The notes beneath the pieces were generated by a model that saw only the letters and a program-made list of their open reading frames with translations, did no database searches and was not told the origin of the DNA. A stretch of DNA of 64,000 bases, taken from Corynebacterium bouchesdurhonense (lineage in GTDB: Bacteria > Actinomycetota > Actinomycetes > Mycobacteriales > Mycobacteriaceae). The stretch spans positions 360,948 through 424,947 of the forward strand of contig NZ_LT546028.1 of NCBI RefSeq assembly GCF_900078305.2. The letters run 5' to 3'. Position numbers and translations under genes: made by a program. Shown here piece after piece: positions 16,701-25,134 of this stretch; positions within the stretch are counted from its first letter, which is position 1, and each line of letters opens with the position of its first letter.

Positions 16701-18454
16701 TTGCGCAGCGCGAGCGAGCGGGCCACGGGGATCAGGTCCGCGTCGGGGCGGCCCTCGAGGAACTCGGCCAGCGCGCCCGCCGCGGCCTTGCGGCGCGAGG
16801 GCAGCAGGCCGGAGACGGGCAGCGCGGCGACCTCGAGGCCGGCCAGGCTCCGGTCGGTGTCGTCCCCACCCGCGCCTTCGTATTCGCCCGCGTCGAAGTC
16901 GGTGAGCACCACGTGGGCGTTCGTGCCGCCGAAGCCGAAACCGGAGATGCCGGCCACGCGGCGGCCGGAGTAACGCGGCCACTCGCGCGGGTCCTGCACC
17001 ACCTCGATGTGCTCGGCGTCAAAATCCACGTAGCGGTTCGGCGCGGAGAAGTTCGCGGTGGCCGGGATCGTGTCGTGGCGCAGGGCCTCGAGCACCTTGA
17101 TCAGCGCCACTACGCCGGCGGCGGACTCGGAGTGCCCCACGTTGGACTTGGCCGAGCCGAGCAGCAGCGGGGTCGCGCTGGTGCGGTTCGCGCCGAGCAC
17201 GGTGCCCAGCGCGGTGGCCTCGATCGGGTCGCCCAGGATGGTGCCGGTGCCGTGGGCCTCCACCAAGTCCACCTCAGCCGGGTCGATGCCGGCGTCGGTG
17301 TAGGCGCGCTCGAGCACGTCTGCCTGCGCCTCCGGGTTGGGGGCGGTCAGGCCGTTGGAGTGGCCGTCGGAGTTGGTGGCAGAGCCCTTGATCACGGCGA
17401 GGATTTCGTCGCCGTCCGCCACCGCGTCGGCCACCCGCTTGAGTACCACCATGCCGGCGGCCTCGGAGCGAACGATGCCGTCCGCGTCGTCGGAGAACGC
17501 GCGGATGGCGCCGGTGGGCGAGATCACGCCCAGCTCGGAGAACATCAGGGAGGCGAACGGGTTGGCCAGCACGTTCACGCCGCCGGCCAGCGCCACGTCG
17601 CACTCGCGGTCGCGCAGCGCGCGCACGGCGTGGTGCAGCGACACCAGGGAGGAGGAGCAGGCGGTGTCCACGTTCATGGAAGGCCCGCGCAAATCCAGCG
17701 CGTACGAGATGCGGTTGGGGATCACGGCCGAGGAGCTGCCGGTCAGCGCGTAGGGGTGCGCCTGGGCCGGGTCGGCGGCCATGAGCATGCCGTAATCGTT
17801 GTTGGAGGAGCCGACGAAGACCCCGGTGGCGCTGCCGCGCAGGCTGTCGGCGGGAATGTGCGCGTCTTCCAGCGCCTCCCACGCCACCTCCAGCATGATG
17901 CGCTGCTGCGGGTCCATGTTCTGGGCCTCCAGCGGCGAGAGCCCGAAGAACTCGTTGTCAAAGGCGGCGATGTCGTCCAGGTACCCGCCGTCGGTGGATT
18001 CCTCCGCGAGTTTGGTGCGCAGGTAGGCGTCGCCCGCGTACTCGGACCAGCGCCCGGCGGGCAGGGGGCCGGTTGCAACGCGGCCGTCGAGAAGCAATTG
18101 CCAGAACTCATCCACGTTGGCCGCGCCCGGGAAGCGCCCGGCGGCGCCTACCACCGCGATGTCGCGCTCCGCGGGGGAGCCTGCTGCTTGCCGACGCTCC
18201 CCCAGCGCCACCCGCGCCCCCCGCCCGCGCTCCTGCGTCAGGGCGCGCGCCAGCGCCTCCACGGTGGGGTACTGGTACGCGATGGTGGGGTCGATGCGGC
18301 GGCCCAGCAGGTTCTCCAGCTCCCCGGAGAGCACCACCGCATCCCGAGACGACAGGCCGTAGGCCTCGAGCGGTTTGGAGCGGTCGATGTGCTCCTCTCC
18401 CGTTGTGGCGGAGACCCACCGCTCGATCCACAAGCCAAGTTCGTTCTCAGTCAT
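13727..18454 (-). CDS. pks13: Polyketide synthase Pks13, mycolic acid condensase
   Basis: Encodes 1575 residues. Domain order: N-terminal ACP with pantetheine Ser36 (YGLSSRDAV), ketosynthase with Cys266 (DTACSSS), acyltransferase with Ser717 (GMSMGE), C-terminal ACP with Ser1152 (LGLDSL), thioesterase with Ser1379 (GWSFGG). It condenses a FadD32-activated meromycolic or fatty chain with a carboxylated acyl chain and releases the beta-keto product. No catalytic residue is missing. Lies 35 bp after fadD32 and overlaps accD3. Dispersed-motif copies fall at 14684, 15198, 18084 and 18186, in linker or non-catalytic stretches and in more than one frame. Confidence 0.97.
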   Translation of the reverse strand: MTENELGLWIERWVSATTGEEHIDRSKPLEAYGLSSRDAVVLSGELENLLGRRIDPTIAYQYPTVEALARALTQERGRGARVALGERRQAAGSPAERDIAVVGAAGRFPGAANVDEFWQLLLDGRVATGPLPAGRWSEYAGDAYLRTKLAEESTDGGYLDDIAAFDNEFFGLSPLEAQNMDPQQRIMLEVAWEALEDAHIPADSLRGSATGVFVGSSNNDYGMLMAADPAQAHPYALTGSSSAVIPNRISYALDLRGPSMNVDTACSSSLVSLHHAVRALRDRECDVALAGGVNVLANPFASLMFSELGVISPTGAIRAFSDDADGIVRSEAAGMVVLKRVADAVADGDEILAVIKGSATNSDGHSNGLTAPNPEAQADVLERAYTDAGIDPAEVDLVEAHGTGTILGDPIEATALGTVLGANRTSATPLLLGSAKSNVGHSESAAGVVALIKVLEALRHDTIPATANFSAPNRYVDFDAEHIEVVQDPREWPRYSGRRVAGISGFGFGGTNAHVVLTDFDAGEYEGAGGDDTDRSLAGLEVAALPVSGLLPSRRKAAAGALAEFLEGRPDADLIPVARSLALRNHGRSAAVVQAATTEEAVTRLRNVEAGKIGPGITVADAPDAAGPVFVYSGFGSQHRKMAKRLMEASEPFARRMRELDELVRFEGGWSMVEIIEDDEQTYDTRTGQVTITAIQIALTDLMASMGMRPAAVMGMSMGEIAAAYAAGGISDRDAILVACQRARLMGEGEEMIAGTDGEGAMAVVELGAQALAEFVAAHPQAAGVEPAVYAGPGMTTVGGPGQAVDFVVAELEKEEKFARKLNVRGAGHTSMLDPIMGDLAAEIAGIAASPLRVPLFSSVDRETYPAGSVVHGADYFLRMTRQPVYFQDATEAAFAAGHTTLVEVTPNPVALMGMMNTAFAAGKPDAQLLFTCKRKLDEAETLLDLAAKLYVQGQKVDFTAFYGRGPRIAAPGTRFERNHLWTPARPSSGTGSVLGARVQLPDGQVAFATQADSVYSPDQLIDAAAAEVLPGSRVTATKEHGYLPADGEVTTVVATSLGGASVRVYHGASLVAEGFASSERVLADAPSGTGAPTDRSADSTSELDGIEELRWDPESGETVEERLRAIVSESMGFDAEDLPDELPLIDLGLDSLMGMRIKNRIENDFQIPPLQVQTLRDASVADVITIVEDAVAGREQVIPAAYNAETRDPASEVAKAKAGGVGVAPRDASERMVFGTWAKYAGAAPAGVTSELASISESTATEIAAHLTERSGIEVTAADVLGAQTLEPLANLVREGLETEVEGNIRVFRDGARTPVFCFHPAGGSSAVYAPLARRLHPDVPVYGVERLEGSLEERAAEYVKDIEEIAGDRKVVLAGWSFGGALAYEVAHQLGNEKVEFIALLDTTQPSEPIPDTLEETKARWGRYAAFAADTYGLEFEVPYELLETAGEDALMEMLRDFLANTDASEHGLAAGVLEHQRASFVDNQILNHLDFSRWADVDVPVLLFRSERMHDGAITLEPNYAHIDEDGGWGAIVDDLTIVHLPGDHLAVVDEPAVGIVGKHMNEWMDAHDNRG

Positions 18455-18489
18455 AACGTATGAGCTTATCGCCCTGGCTGGGGCAACCG

Positions 18490-20337
18490 TTACCTCCCGC
18501 CGGCGGGTTCTGCAGCCTCCAGCCAGCGCTTCGCGTTCACCCGGCGCGCGATCTTGCCGGAGGAGGAGCGCTGGATTGTGTTGGGGGCCGAGAACTCGAT
18601 CACGTCCGGCGAAATGCCGTGGTTCTGCGTCACCGCGGCGCGGATCGCGTCCTCGGCGGCGGCGTCGCCCTGCTCGCCCGCGTCGTCCGCGCGTTCCACC
18701 AGCAACACGAGGCGCTCCACGTCATCGCCGGGCACCGCGAACGCGGCCACCGAATCCCGGCGCACGTGGTCCGAGGCCTCCATCACCGTGGCCTCGATGT
18801 CCTGCGGATAGTGGTTGCGCCCGGCCACCACCACCATGTCCTTCACGCGGCCGGTGATGTAGAGCTCGCCATCCACCAGCACGCCCAGGTCCCCCGTGGC
18901 CAGCCAGTGCTCGGCGGGCAGGCCCGGCGTGCACGTCTCGCCGATGGTGTTGTGGAAGGTGGCCTGCGTCTCCTCCGGGCGGTCCAGGTAGCCGGCGGCG
19001 GCGTTCGGGCCGTTGAGCCAGATCTCGCCCACCCGGCCCTCGGGGAGCTCGGCGCGGGTCTCAGGATCCACGATCGCCAAGTTCAGCGAGACCACCGGCT
19101 GGCCGTTGGAGGTGAAGGAGACGGTGTCTGCGCCGGTGTCTGCGCCGGTGTCTGCGTCGGCGGAGGGGGCGTCGACAAGCAATGCCCTCCCCTCGGCGAG
19201 CTCGGCGCGGTCAAACTCGGCGTAGCGGGGGCGGTCGGTGGTCTGCGGCGTGGCCACGATCAGGGTGGCCTCGGCCAGGCCGTAGGAGGGGCGCAGCGCC
19301 TCGCGCGGCATGCCGGAGGGCCCGAAGGCCTCCATAAACGCCTCCACCGACGGCTTGGTCACGGACTCCGACCCGATGATCACGGCGGTGACCTGGGAGA
19401 AGTCGTACTCCTGCGGGTCCTCGGCCGCGGCGTAGCGGGCTGCGAGCTCAAGCGCGAAGTTGGGGGCCACGGTGTAGATGTGCATGTCATCCGGGTCTCC
19501 GGCGCGGCGGGTGAGGCGGTCCATCCAACGCTTCGGCTGTTGCACAAAGTCGCGCGGCGCGAAGATCTCCAGCTCGTCCCCCAACACCACGCCGAGGGTG
19601 GCCAGGATCACGCCCATGTCATGGTGCAGCGGCAGCCAGGAGGCGATGCGCAGCGGCTGCTCCACATCCACGCTGAAGTACATCTGCAGCACATTCGTCA
19701 CAATTGAGGTGTTGGTCAGCTCCACACCCGCCGGGCTGCGGGTGGAGCCTGAGGTGTACTGCAGAAACGCGATGTCCCCGGCCGGAGCCGCGATGGGCTC
19801 CCAGGCTCGCGCCAGCGAGTCTGGCAGCGAGCCGACCTCCATGATGCGGGGGCGCTCCGCGGCCGGCAGCCCGCTGAAATAGGCGCGCACGGCGGGCGCG
19901 CCCTGCTTGTTGGTCAGCACCACCCGCGCGCCGGAATCCCCCAGCACGGCCTTCAGGTGGTGCTCGTGGCCCGGCTCGTTCGGATCGTAGAGCGGCACCG
20001 GCACCTGGCCCGCGTACAGCGCGCCCATGAAGGCGAAGATGTACTCCGGCGAGTTGCCGGCCAGGATGGCCACGCGGTCCCCCGGCGCACCCACCTGCGC
20101 AAGGCGCGCGGCGACGGCCTTGATGCGGGTGTTGACCTCGCTGCGGGAGTAGGCCGTGTCCTTCCCCTCAGCGTCCTCCGAGTAGTCCCAGAAGCGGATG
20201 GAGGTGGCGTCGAGCCGCCCCGCCTGCTCGGCCGCCTGGTAGAGCATCTCAGTCAAAGCCGGGATGGTCAGGCCGGCGGGGATAGCGATGGCGCCGTCCG
20301 GGCCGACGAACTTGCCGATGATCGCTTTCAGGTCCAT
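18490..20337 (-). CDS. fadD32: Fatty-acyl-AMP ligase FadD32
   Basis: Encodes 615 residues. The AMP-binding motif is LQYTSGSTRSPAGVELTN near residue 200, with ASWLPLHHDMG just after it and LATGDLGVLVDGELYITGR near residue 475. It activates the long fatty or meromycolic acid as acyl-AMP and loads the Pks13 N-terminal ACP. Codons near residue 395-405 contain an imperfect tandem repeat giving DTGADTGADT, directly beside a dispersed-motif copy (19169) that encodes LLVDA; this lies in a region usually variable in the family. Confidence 0.95.
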   Translation of the reverse strand: MDLKAIIGKFVGPDGAIAIPAGLTIPALTEMLYQAAEQAGRLDATSIRFWDYSEDAEGKDTAYSRSEVNTRIKAVAARLAQVGAPGDRVAILAGNSPEYIFAFMGALYAGQVPVPLYDPNEPGHEHHLKAVLGDSGARVVLTNKQGAPAVRAYFSGLPAAERPRIMEVGSLPDSLARAWEPIAAPAGDIAFLQYTSGSTRSPAGVELTNTSIVTNVLQMYFSVDVEQPLRIASWLPLHHDMGVILATLGVVLGDELEIFAPRDFVQQPKRWMDRLTRRAGDPDDMHIYTVAPNFALELAARYAAAEDPQEYDFSQVTAVIIGSESVTKPSVEAFMEAFGPSGMPREALRPSYGLAEATLIVATPQTTDRPRYAEFDRAELAEGRALLVDAPSADADTGADTGADTVSFTSNGQPVVSLNLAIVDPETRAELPEGRVGEIWLNGPNAAAGYLDRPEETQATFHNTIGETCTPGLPAEHWLATGDLGVLVDGELYITGRVKDMVVVAGRNHYPQDIEATVMEASDHVRRDSVAAFAVPGDDVERLVLLVERADDAGEQGDAAAEDAIRAAVTQNHGISPDVIEFSAPNTIQRSSSGKIARRVNAKRWLEAAEPAGGR

Positions 20338-20340
20338 AGC

Positions 20341-20395
20341 GCTCCTTGCGTTCCAGTTGCGTTCTCGTTGCGTGCTCGTTGCGTTGCAGCCGCGT
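20341..20395 (-). repeat. Short direct repeats ACGCAAC in the fadD32 leader
   Basis: Read toward fadD32, the leader holds four near-tandem 10-11 nt units (AACGCAACGAG, ACGCAACGAG, AACGCAACTGG, AACGCAAGGAG). The last one forms the ribosome-binding site AAGGAG. This could be simple slippage or a regulatory leader. Confidence 0.6.
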
Positions 20396-20434
20396 TCTCA
20401 ACCGCGCTCACAACGCTACAAAATTAGTTTCCCG

Positions 20435-21397
20435 CTACAAATTATCTATGCGGTTGACCATCCAATCAAGGGCCCACGCCGACGCGGTGCTGCCGGGGAT
20501 CACATCCGGGTTGGTGGCGTAGAGCGCGTGGTTGCCGTTGGCCAGCAGCAGGTCGCCGGCCCGGTTGATGGCGTTACCGATGGCCAGCGGCGCGTCGCAT
20601 ACCGTGTCGTTGGGCGCGCACACCTCGTACGCGCGGTCCGCCACCTCCCCGAACTTGCCGGGGCGCGGGCCCGTCATGGTGGCGCCGGGGGTGGCCACGT
20701 CCACCACGCGCTGGAAGGGCTGCATGGTGATCTCGGCGCCCTGGCCGGCCAGCTCCACCCCCGGGTTCACACCCACGCCGTTCTCGCGGCGGCCGTCCGC
20801 GATCATCACCGCACCCAGGAGCCGCTCGGACTCGATGGGGCCGTTGCAGGTGCCGATGCGATCCGCCACGTCGCCCACAATCACCGCGCCCTGCGAGAAC
20901 CCGGCAATGATGAACTGGGTCCGCGGACAGGTCTGCGCGACGAACTTCAGCTCGCCGGCGAGTTTCGCCGTGCCCTCGGCGCGGGAGTCGTCGTACGTCA
21001 TCTCCGCGCGGCCGCGCTCGGTCTGGATGTTCCTAAACTGCGCGGTGTAGGGCACCGTGAACACGCGCACCTGGTCGATGTCGTAGCGCTCCTGCAGGGG
21101 TTTGGTGATGGAGAGCATGTAGCTCGCCGGGTTCGCCTGCGGGTTGAAGGGGTCATCGTCCGGCGCAGACTCCCACGTGCCGGGCACGGACACCACCTCC
21201 ACCGCGGGGCACCACGCAGGCTCCGCCGGGGTGGTCGGCTCCGCCTCCGTGTTCGAGGCCCCGGTCTGCGCCTCAGTGGACGTTCCGGTGCCCGGGCCCT
21301 GGGTATCCCCGGCGCGCCACTGGTAGATCCCCAGCCCGATCAGGGCGAGGACCACCAGCACCGCGGCGAGGACGAACGCGTTGCGCGATCTGCGCAT
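20435..21397 (-). CDS. Cutinase-like serine esterase (Culp type)
   Basis: Encodes 320 residues with an uncleaved or cleavable N-terminal membrane segment (residues 8-25), a Thr/Glu-rich linker and an alpha/beta-hydrolase core. The nucleophile is in IIAGFSQGAVIVGD near residue 160, the Asp in CAPNDTVCDAP near 272 and the His in NGNHALY near 293. Mycobacterial Culp6 (Rv3802c), an essential phospholipase/thioesterase, occupies the same place next to fadD32, so this is the probable ortholog. Likely faces the periplasm. Confidence 0.85.
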   Translation of the reverse strand: MRRSRNAFVLAAVLVVLALIGLGIYQWRAGDTQGPGTGTSTEAQTGASNTEAEPTTPAEPAWCPAVEVVSVPGTWESAPDDDPFNPQANPASYMLSITKPLQERYDIDQVRVFTVPYTAQFRNIQTERGRAEMTYDDSRAEGTAKLAGELKFVAQTCPRTQFIIAGFSQGAVIVGDVADRIGTCNGPIESERLLGAVMIADGRRENGVGVNPGVELAGQGAEITMQPFQRVVDVATPGATMTGPRPGKFGEVADRAYEVCAPNDTVCDAPLAIGNAINRAGDLLLANGNHALYATNPDVIPGSTASAWALDWMVNRIDNL

Positions 21398-21406
21398 AGT
21401 GTCCTC

Positions 21407-21928
21407 CTAGCAGAGGTTCGCGCGGGCGGTGTCGGTGAGCAGCTGGCCCACCGCCTCCGGATTCATGTCCGTGCGGCGCTGCTCCACCAGCTGCCCCGCC
21501 ACCGCGTCGCGGGTGATGGTGTCGTTTGCGCACACACTAGCCCCGGTAGCTGTGAGTTGATCTTCAACCCCGTCAATATTCAGCCCGTTTTCCCTGAGGT
21601 GGTCCAGGAACGCCTGCTCGCCCGCCGAGTACCGCGACGATTGCTGCGGGATGGAGTCGACCGCGCTCGCCGGTTGGTCCTGCACCATGGAGACGGTCGA
21701 GGCTGCCGCGCCGGCGCGGGTGGAGGTCACCGTCACGGTGGCGGTGGTGCGGGAGGAGCTTTCGCTTGTCGACGCCCCCGTTGCCCCCGACGACTCCGAC
21801 GACTCCGTTGCCTGGCTCGCCTGCGTCGCCTGGCTCGCCGTCACGTCGGCCGAGTCGACGGTGGCCCCGCCGCACGCGGTAAGCGTTGCAATGGCGAGCG
21901 CGGCCACGCCTAATTCCCCGGCTCTCAT
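21407..21928 (-). CDS. DUF732-domain lipoprotein
   Basis: Encodes 173 residues. A short signal sequence ends in a lipobox (LTAC, Cys19), followed by a long Ser/Thr/Ala linker and a C-terminal domain with two cysteines (ASVCAN, ARANLC) and the FLDHLRENGLN start typical of DUF732 secreted proteins. The start overlaps the mycolyltransferase stop as ATGA, so the two are probably translationally coupled. Motif copy 21764 lies in the linker (GASTSES). Function unknown; envelope location is clear. Confidence 0.75.
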   Translation of the reverse strand: MRAGELGVAALAIATLTACGGATVDSADVTASQATQASQATESSESSGATGASTSESSSRTTATVTVTSTRAGAAASTVSMVQDQPASAVDSIPQQSSRYSAGEQAFLDHLRENGLNIDGVEDQLTATGASVCANDTITRDAVAGQLVEQRRTDMNPEAVGQLLTDTARANLC

Positions 21929-23874
21929 CGCTTGCGCTCCACCACAACGCCATTGATCTGGTCCAGCGAGCCGTTCTGGAACTGGATGGTCAGCCCGCCG
22001 GCCGGGATGGCGGCCATGTCCTTGACGGGCCAGCCGAGTCGGCCCTGCTCCCAGCCGCGCTTACCCCACTCGTTGAAGATGTCGCCGTAGTAGATCACGT
22101 GCGCGCCCGTGGCCGGGGACCAGTAGATGTTGCCGTTCTCAAACTGCTGGAAGGCGCCGCCGCGGATGGCAATCTCATCCGAGGTGGGGTAGCCCAGCTG
22201 CGAGGTGGCGGTGCCCAGCTCGCCGTACTTCTCGCCGATCTTGCCGTGGACGATGTGGTGGGTGTTGTCCGGGTTGCGGGTGAGGTAGCCGCCCTGGAAC
22301 TTCTGCACGTAGCCCTTGCCCACCTGGTTCGCTTCGGAAACCGGGTACTTCAGGTGGCCCGTCTCCCACCCATTCTTGCCCCAGGCCTCGAACATGTCGC
22401 CCGGGATGGCGTAGGCGCCGGTCTTCGGGGTCCAGTAGATCGAGCCGTTCTGGAAGTGGACGTAGCGGCCCACGCCGTCCGGCGTCGCCGTCTCGCCCGT
22501 GGTGGGGAAGCCCAGCCAGCCGGCTGCGCCGCCGAGGCCGTTGTACTTGGCAAGGATCGCGCCGAACAGTGCGTGCGCGCCCGTCTTCGGGGACCAGAAG
22601 GCGGTGCCGGCTCGGAAGTCCTCCGCCTTGCCCGGGTTCTCGCGCGTGCCCACGGTGTACTCGTCGTTGACGCAGCTGCCGATCACGCCGGACTTCGTGG
22701 CCTCGGCGATCGCGCCGACGGGCATGCACTTCGAGCCGCGGCCCTCCTCCGGCACGCCCAGGGCGTTGGCGATGTACGGCCACGCCTGGCCCATCTCGAA
22801 CTGCCAGTACTCCCAGGAGTGCACGCCGGACGGGCGGAAGCGCACGATCGGCTTCACGGAGGTGCGCGACGCGTACTCCACAAAGGTCTGGGTGGACATC
22901 CGGGAGATAACCTCCAGGCCCACGCCCGCCGGGTTGGCGGCGCCCTTTGCTACGGAACCAGGAGTGCCGAAGTCGTCCCGGCCGGAGCCCGAGGAGACGT
23001 AGACCGTCATGCCCTTCAGGTTCTCGATGCCCAGCTTCGGGTCGTGGTCGATCCAATCCTGCGAGCCCGCCGGTCCCCACATGGCCTCCGCGTCGTAGCC
23101 GCCCGCGTCCAACTGCGCCGCCTTGATAGCGGTGGGCATGCCAGTGGTGGTGGTATCCAGGTAGCCGGAGAAGGAGCCGACGAACTTGAACAGCTGCGGG
23201 TTGCGCTCCGCCAGGTTCACCGCGGCGGTGCCGCCCATGGACAGGCCCACCACGGCGCGGTTGCCGTTCGAGCGGAACTCGTTGTTGAGCACAGGGACGA
23301 GCTCCTTGGTCAGGAACGTCTCCCACTTGTAGTGCTTGCCGTTGTTGGGCCGCTGCCAGTCGGAGTAGAAGGAGGACTCGCCGCCGACCGGGAGGATCAC
23401 GTTGACGTTCTTGTCGGCGTAGAACTGCTCGATGTTGGTCTCGATGGTCCAGCCGTTCTCGTCGTCGCGGGCGCGCAGGCCGTCGAGCGCCCACACCTCC
23501 GGGAATGTGGCGGTGGGGTTGGAGTGCCAGTCGCGCGCCAGCAGGATCTGCACCTGGATGGGGTGGTCCGGCATGGCGGCGGACTTAATCCACACCGCCA
23601 CGCGGCGCTGGGTGAGCCACTCGATGCGGTCCACGGACACACCCGCCGGCAGGCCCGGCACCTGCGGGTGGGACTCCACGTCGATGGGGGTGCGCTTCGG
23701 CGGGTCGGAGGGGCGGATCGAGTCCGAAAACCCGCGGTTGGAGCTGAGCTGGCTGGACAGGTCCGCGCTCTGTGCCTGCGCCAGCTGAGCCGGCACGAGG
23801 GCAGCAGTCACGATTGCGGCGGCGGGGAGGGCCGCGGCGCGCAGCCACGGGGAACGGGAGCGGGATTCGCGCAT
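21925..23874 (-). CDS. Mycolyltransferase with LGFP repeats (Cop1/Cmt type)
   Basis: Encodes 649 residues starting MRESRSRSPW, with a signal peptide ending near AQAQS. An antigen-85-type esterase domain follows, with the nucleophile in VGLSMGGTAAVNLA and His in SGVHSWEYWQ; the C-terminal half is four or five LGFP repeats (AGWLGFPTTGE, SQLGYPTSDE, GRLGWPVKD). The enzyme transfers corynomycolate from trehalose monomycolate to trehalose or arabinogalactan; LGFP repeats bind the wall. This layout matches PS1/Cop1 of C. glutamicum. The longer upstream open frame is not needed. Confidence 0.92.
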   Translation of the reverse strand: MRESRSRSPWLRAAALPAAAIVTAALVPAQLAQAQSADLSSQLSSNRGFSDSIRPSDPPKRTPIDVESHPQVPGLPAGVSVDRIEWLTQRRVAVWIKSAAMPDHPIQVQILLARDWHSNPTATFPEVWALDGLRARDDENGWTIETNIEQFYADKNVNVILPVGGESSFYSDWQRPNNGKHYKWETFLTKELVPVLNNEFRSNGNRAVVGLSMGGTAAVNLAERNPQLFKFVGSFSGYLDTTTTGMPTAIKAAQLDAGGYDAEAMWGPAGSQDWIDHDPKLGIENLKGMTVYVSSGSGRDDFGTPGSVAKGAANPAGVGLEVISRMSTQTFVEYASRTSVKPIVRFRPSGVHSWEYWQFEMGQAWPYIANALGVPEEGRGSKCMPVGAIAEATKSGVIGSCVNDEYTVGTRENPGKAEDFRAGTAFWSPKTGAHALFGAILAKYNGLGGAAGWLGFPTTGETATPDGVGRYVHFQNGSIYWTPKTGAYAIPGDMFEAWGKNGWETGHLKYPVSEANQVGKGYVQKFQGGYLTRNPDNTHHIVHGKIGEKYGELGTATSQLGYPTSDEIAIRGGAFQQFENGNIYWSPATGAHVIYYGDIFNEWGKRGWEQGRLGWPVKDMAAIPAGGLTIQFQNGSLDQINGVVVERKR

Positions 23875-23984
23875 GATTGAAGCCTCTTTCGTGTCAGGTA
23901 CCCAAAGGTTAAGTTTCACTTGAGACTTGAGTGTAGAGACACGCCGGAGGCTGGTGTGAAAACTGTGCCGGGAGCACACAAATA

Positions 23985-24016
23985 GCAACGCCCGCCACCG
24001 AAGTGGCGGGCGTTGC
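23985..24016 (-). terminator. Rho-independent-like terminator after the second mycolyltransferase
   Basis: A 14-bp perfect stem (GCAACGCCCGCCAC) closes on a CGAA/TTCG tetraloop, 29 nt past the stop of the minus-strand mycolyltransferase, and is followed on that strand by TATTTGTG. It separates the two mycolyltransferase transcription units. Confidence 0.8.
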
Positions 24017-24045
24017 GCTGGCACCAGGTTGCGAAACCCGGCTGC

Positions 24046-25056
24046 TTACCAGGCGTTCATCACGTCCAGGATGCGCGGCTTGGTGGCAATCAGCTGGGAG
24101 CCGAACTGGTCCCAGTTGTGCAGGCCGGTCGGGGTGAACACCGCGGTGTGCGGCACGCCCGTCGCCGTCGCCTTAGCGGACCACAGGCGGGTGGTGAAGC
24201 TGGCGATGGACTCCAGCGCGATGCCGGCGGCACGGTGCTGCGGCAGGTACTTCTCGTCGGCCGGGCCCGGGATTGCGGAGCCGGCGGAGACGTACACGTC
24301 CTTGCCGCGCAAGTTGCCCATGTTCAGGAACGGGTCATTCTCGTACCGGCGCGGGTTGAAGATGGATCCCCACATGGCGTTGAGGTTGTACAGCCCGCCG
24401 TCGAGAAGCGCTGCACGAAGCGCGGTCTGGCCGCCCGGAATGGTGGTGGTGAGGTAGCCCGAGTAGGACAGCACCTGGCGGAACTGATCCGGGTGCAGCG
24501 CAGCGAGGTTCACCGCGGCGGTGCCGCCCATGGACAGGCCCACGATGGAGTTGTTGGTGCGGGAGACGCCGAAGTGCTGCTCCAGGTACGGCGGGAGCTC
24601 CTTGGTCAAGAACGTGTCCCACTTGTAGGTCACCGGGTTGTTGAAGTCGTACGTCGCCGGCGCGTTCCAGTCCGTGTAGAAGGAGGACTCGCCGCCCACC
24701 GGCATCACCAGGGTGATGTTGTTGTCCACGAAGGTCGCGGCCGCGTTCACGTCGTTGACCCAGGCGTTGGTGTACTCGGTGGCGCGCAGGCCGTCCAGCA
24801 GGTACAGGCCCGCGTTGCCGCCGCGCTGCGCCGGCTGAATCTGCACCGCGATGTTGCGGCCCATGGCCGGGGACCACACGTCGCAGCGCTGCACCCAGTA
24901 CTTCACCGGGTCCCAGTCGCAGGTGCCGGTGGCATCGGGGCGCAGCCAGTCGCGGTTCGCGGCCGACGCCTGAGGCGCGGCGACCACGCCGCCGATCATG
25001 GTCAGCAGCGCCATCACCAGCGCGACAAGGCCGCGGCGCTTCGAAGTAGTTTGCAT
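24046..25056 (-). CDS. Mycolyltransferase (antigen 85 family), short form
   Basis: Encodes 336 residues with a clear signal peptide cleaved after ASAAN. The catalytic pattern is VGLSMGGTAAVNLA (Ser) and TGLHNWDQFGSQL (His). There are no LGFP repeats. It transfers mycolate in the cell envelope and pairs with the longer paralog downstream; tandem arrangement is usual in this locus. A perfect hairpin terminator follows. A one-mismatch copy of the dispersed motif is at 24398. Confidence 0.92.
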   Translation of the reverse strand: MQTTSKRRGLVALVMALLTMIGGVVAAPQASAANRDWLRPDATGTCDWDPVKYWVQRCDVWSPAMGRNIAVQIQPAQRGGNAGLYLLDGLRATEYTNAWVNDVNAAATFVDNNITLVMPVGGESSFYTDWNAPATYDFNNPVTYKWDTFLTKELPPYLEQHFGVSRTNNSIVGLSMGGTAAVNLAALHPDQFRQVLSYSGYLTTTIPGGQTALRAALLDGGLYNLNAMWGSIFNPRRYENDPFLNMGNLRGKDVYVSAGSAIPGPADEKYLPQHRAAGIALESIASFTTRLWSAKATATGVPHTAVFTPTGLHNWDQFGSQLIATKPRILDVMNAW

Positions 25057-25134
25057 GCCAAATCCCTACGGTCTTGGTGACAATTTATGTCACGGTTATC
25101 TTCAAACCAGTTATCTGGAAAATTTACCGTAACG

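Noticed and set aside
15968-18463. 831-codon plus-strand ORF opposite pks13
   Set aside because: It is a GC-rich antisense shadow of a fully supported polyketide synthase gene; composition is His/Arg/Gly-rich with no family resemblance. Similar long shadows lie opposite pckG, aftB, glfT2 and glpK.
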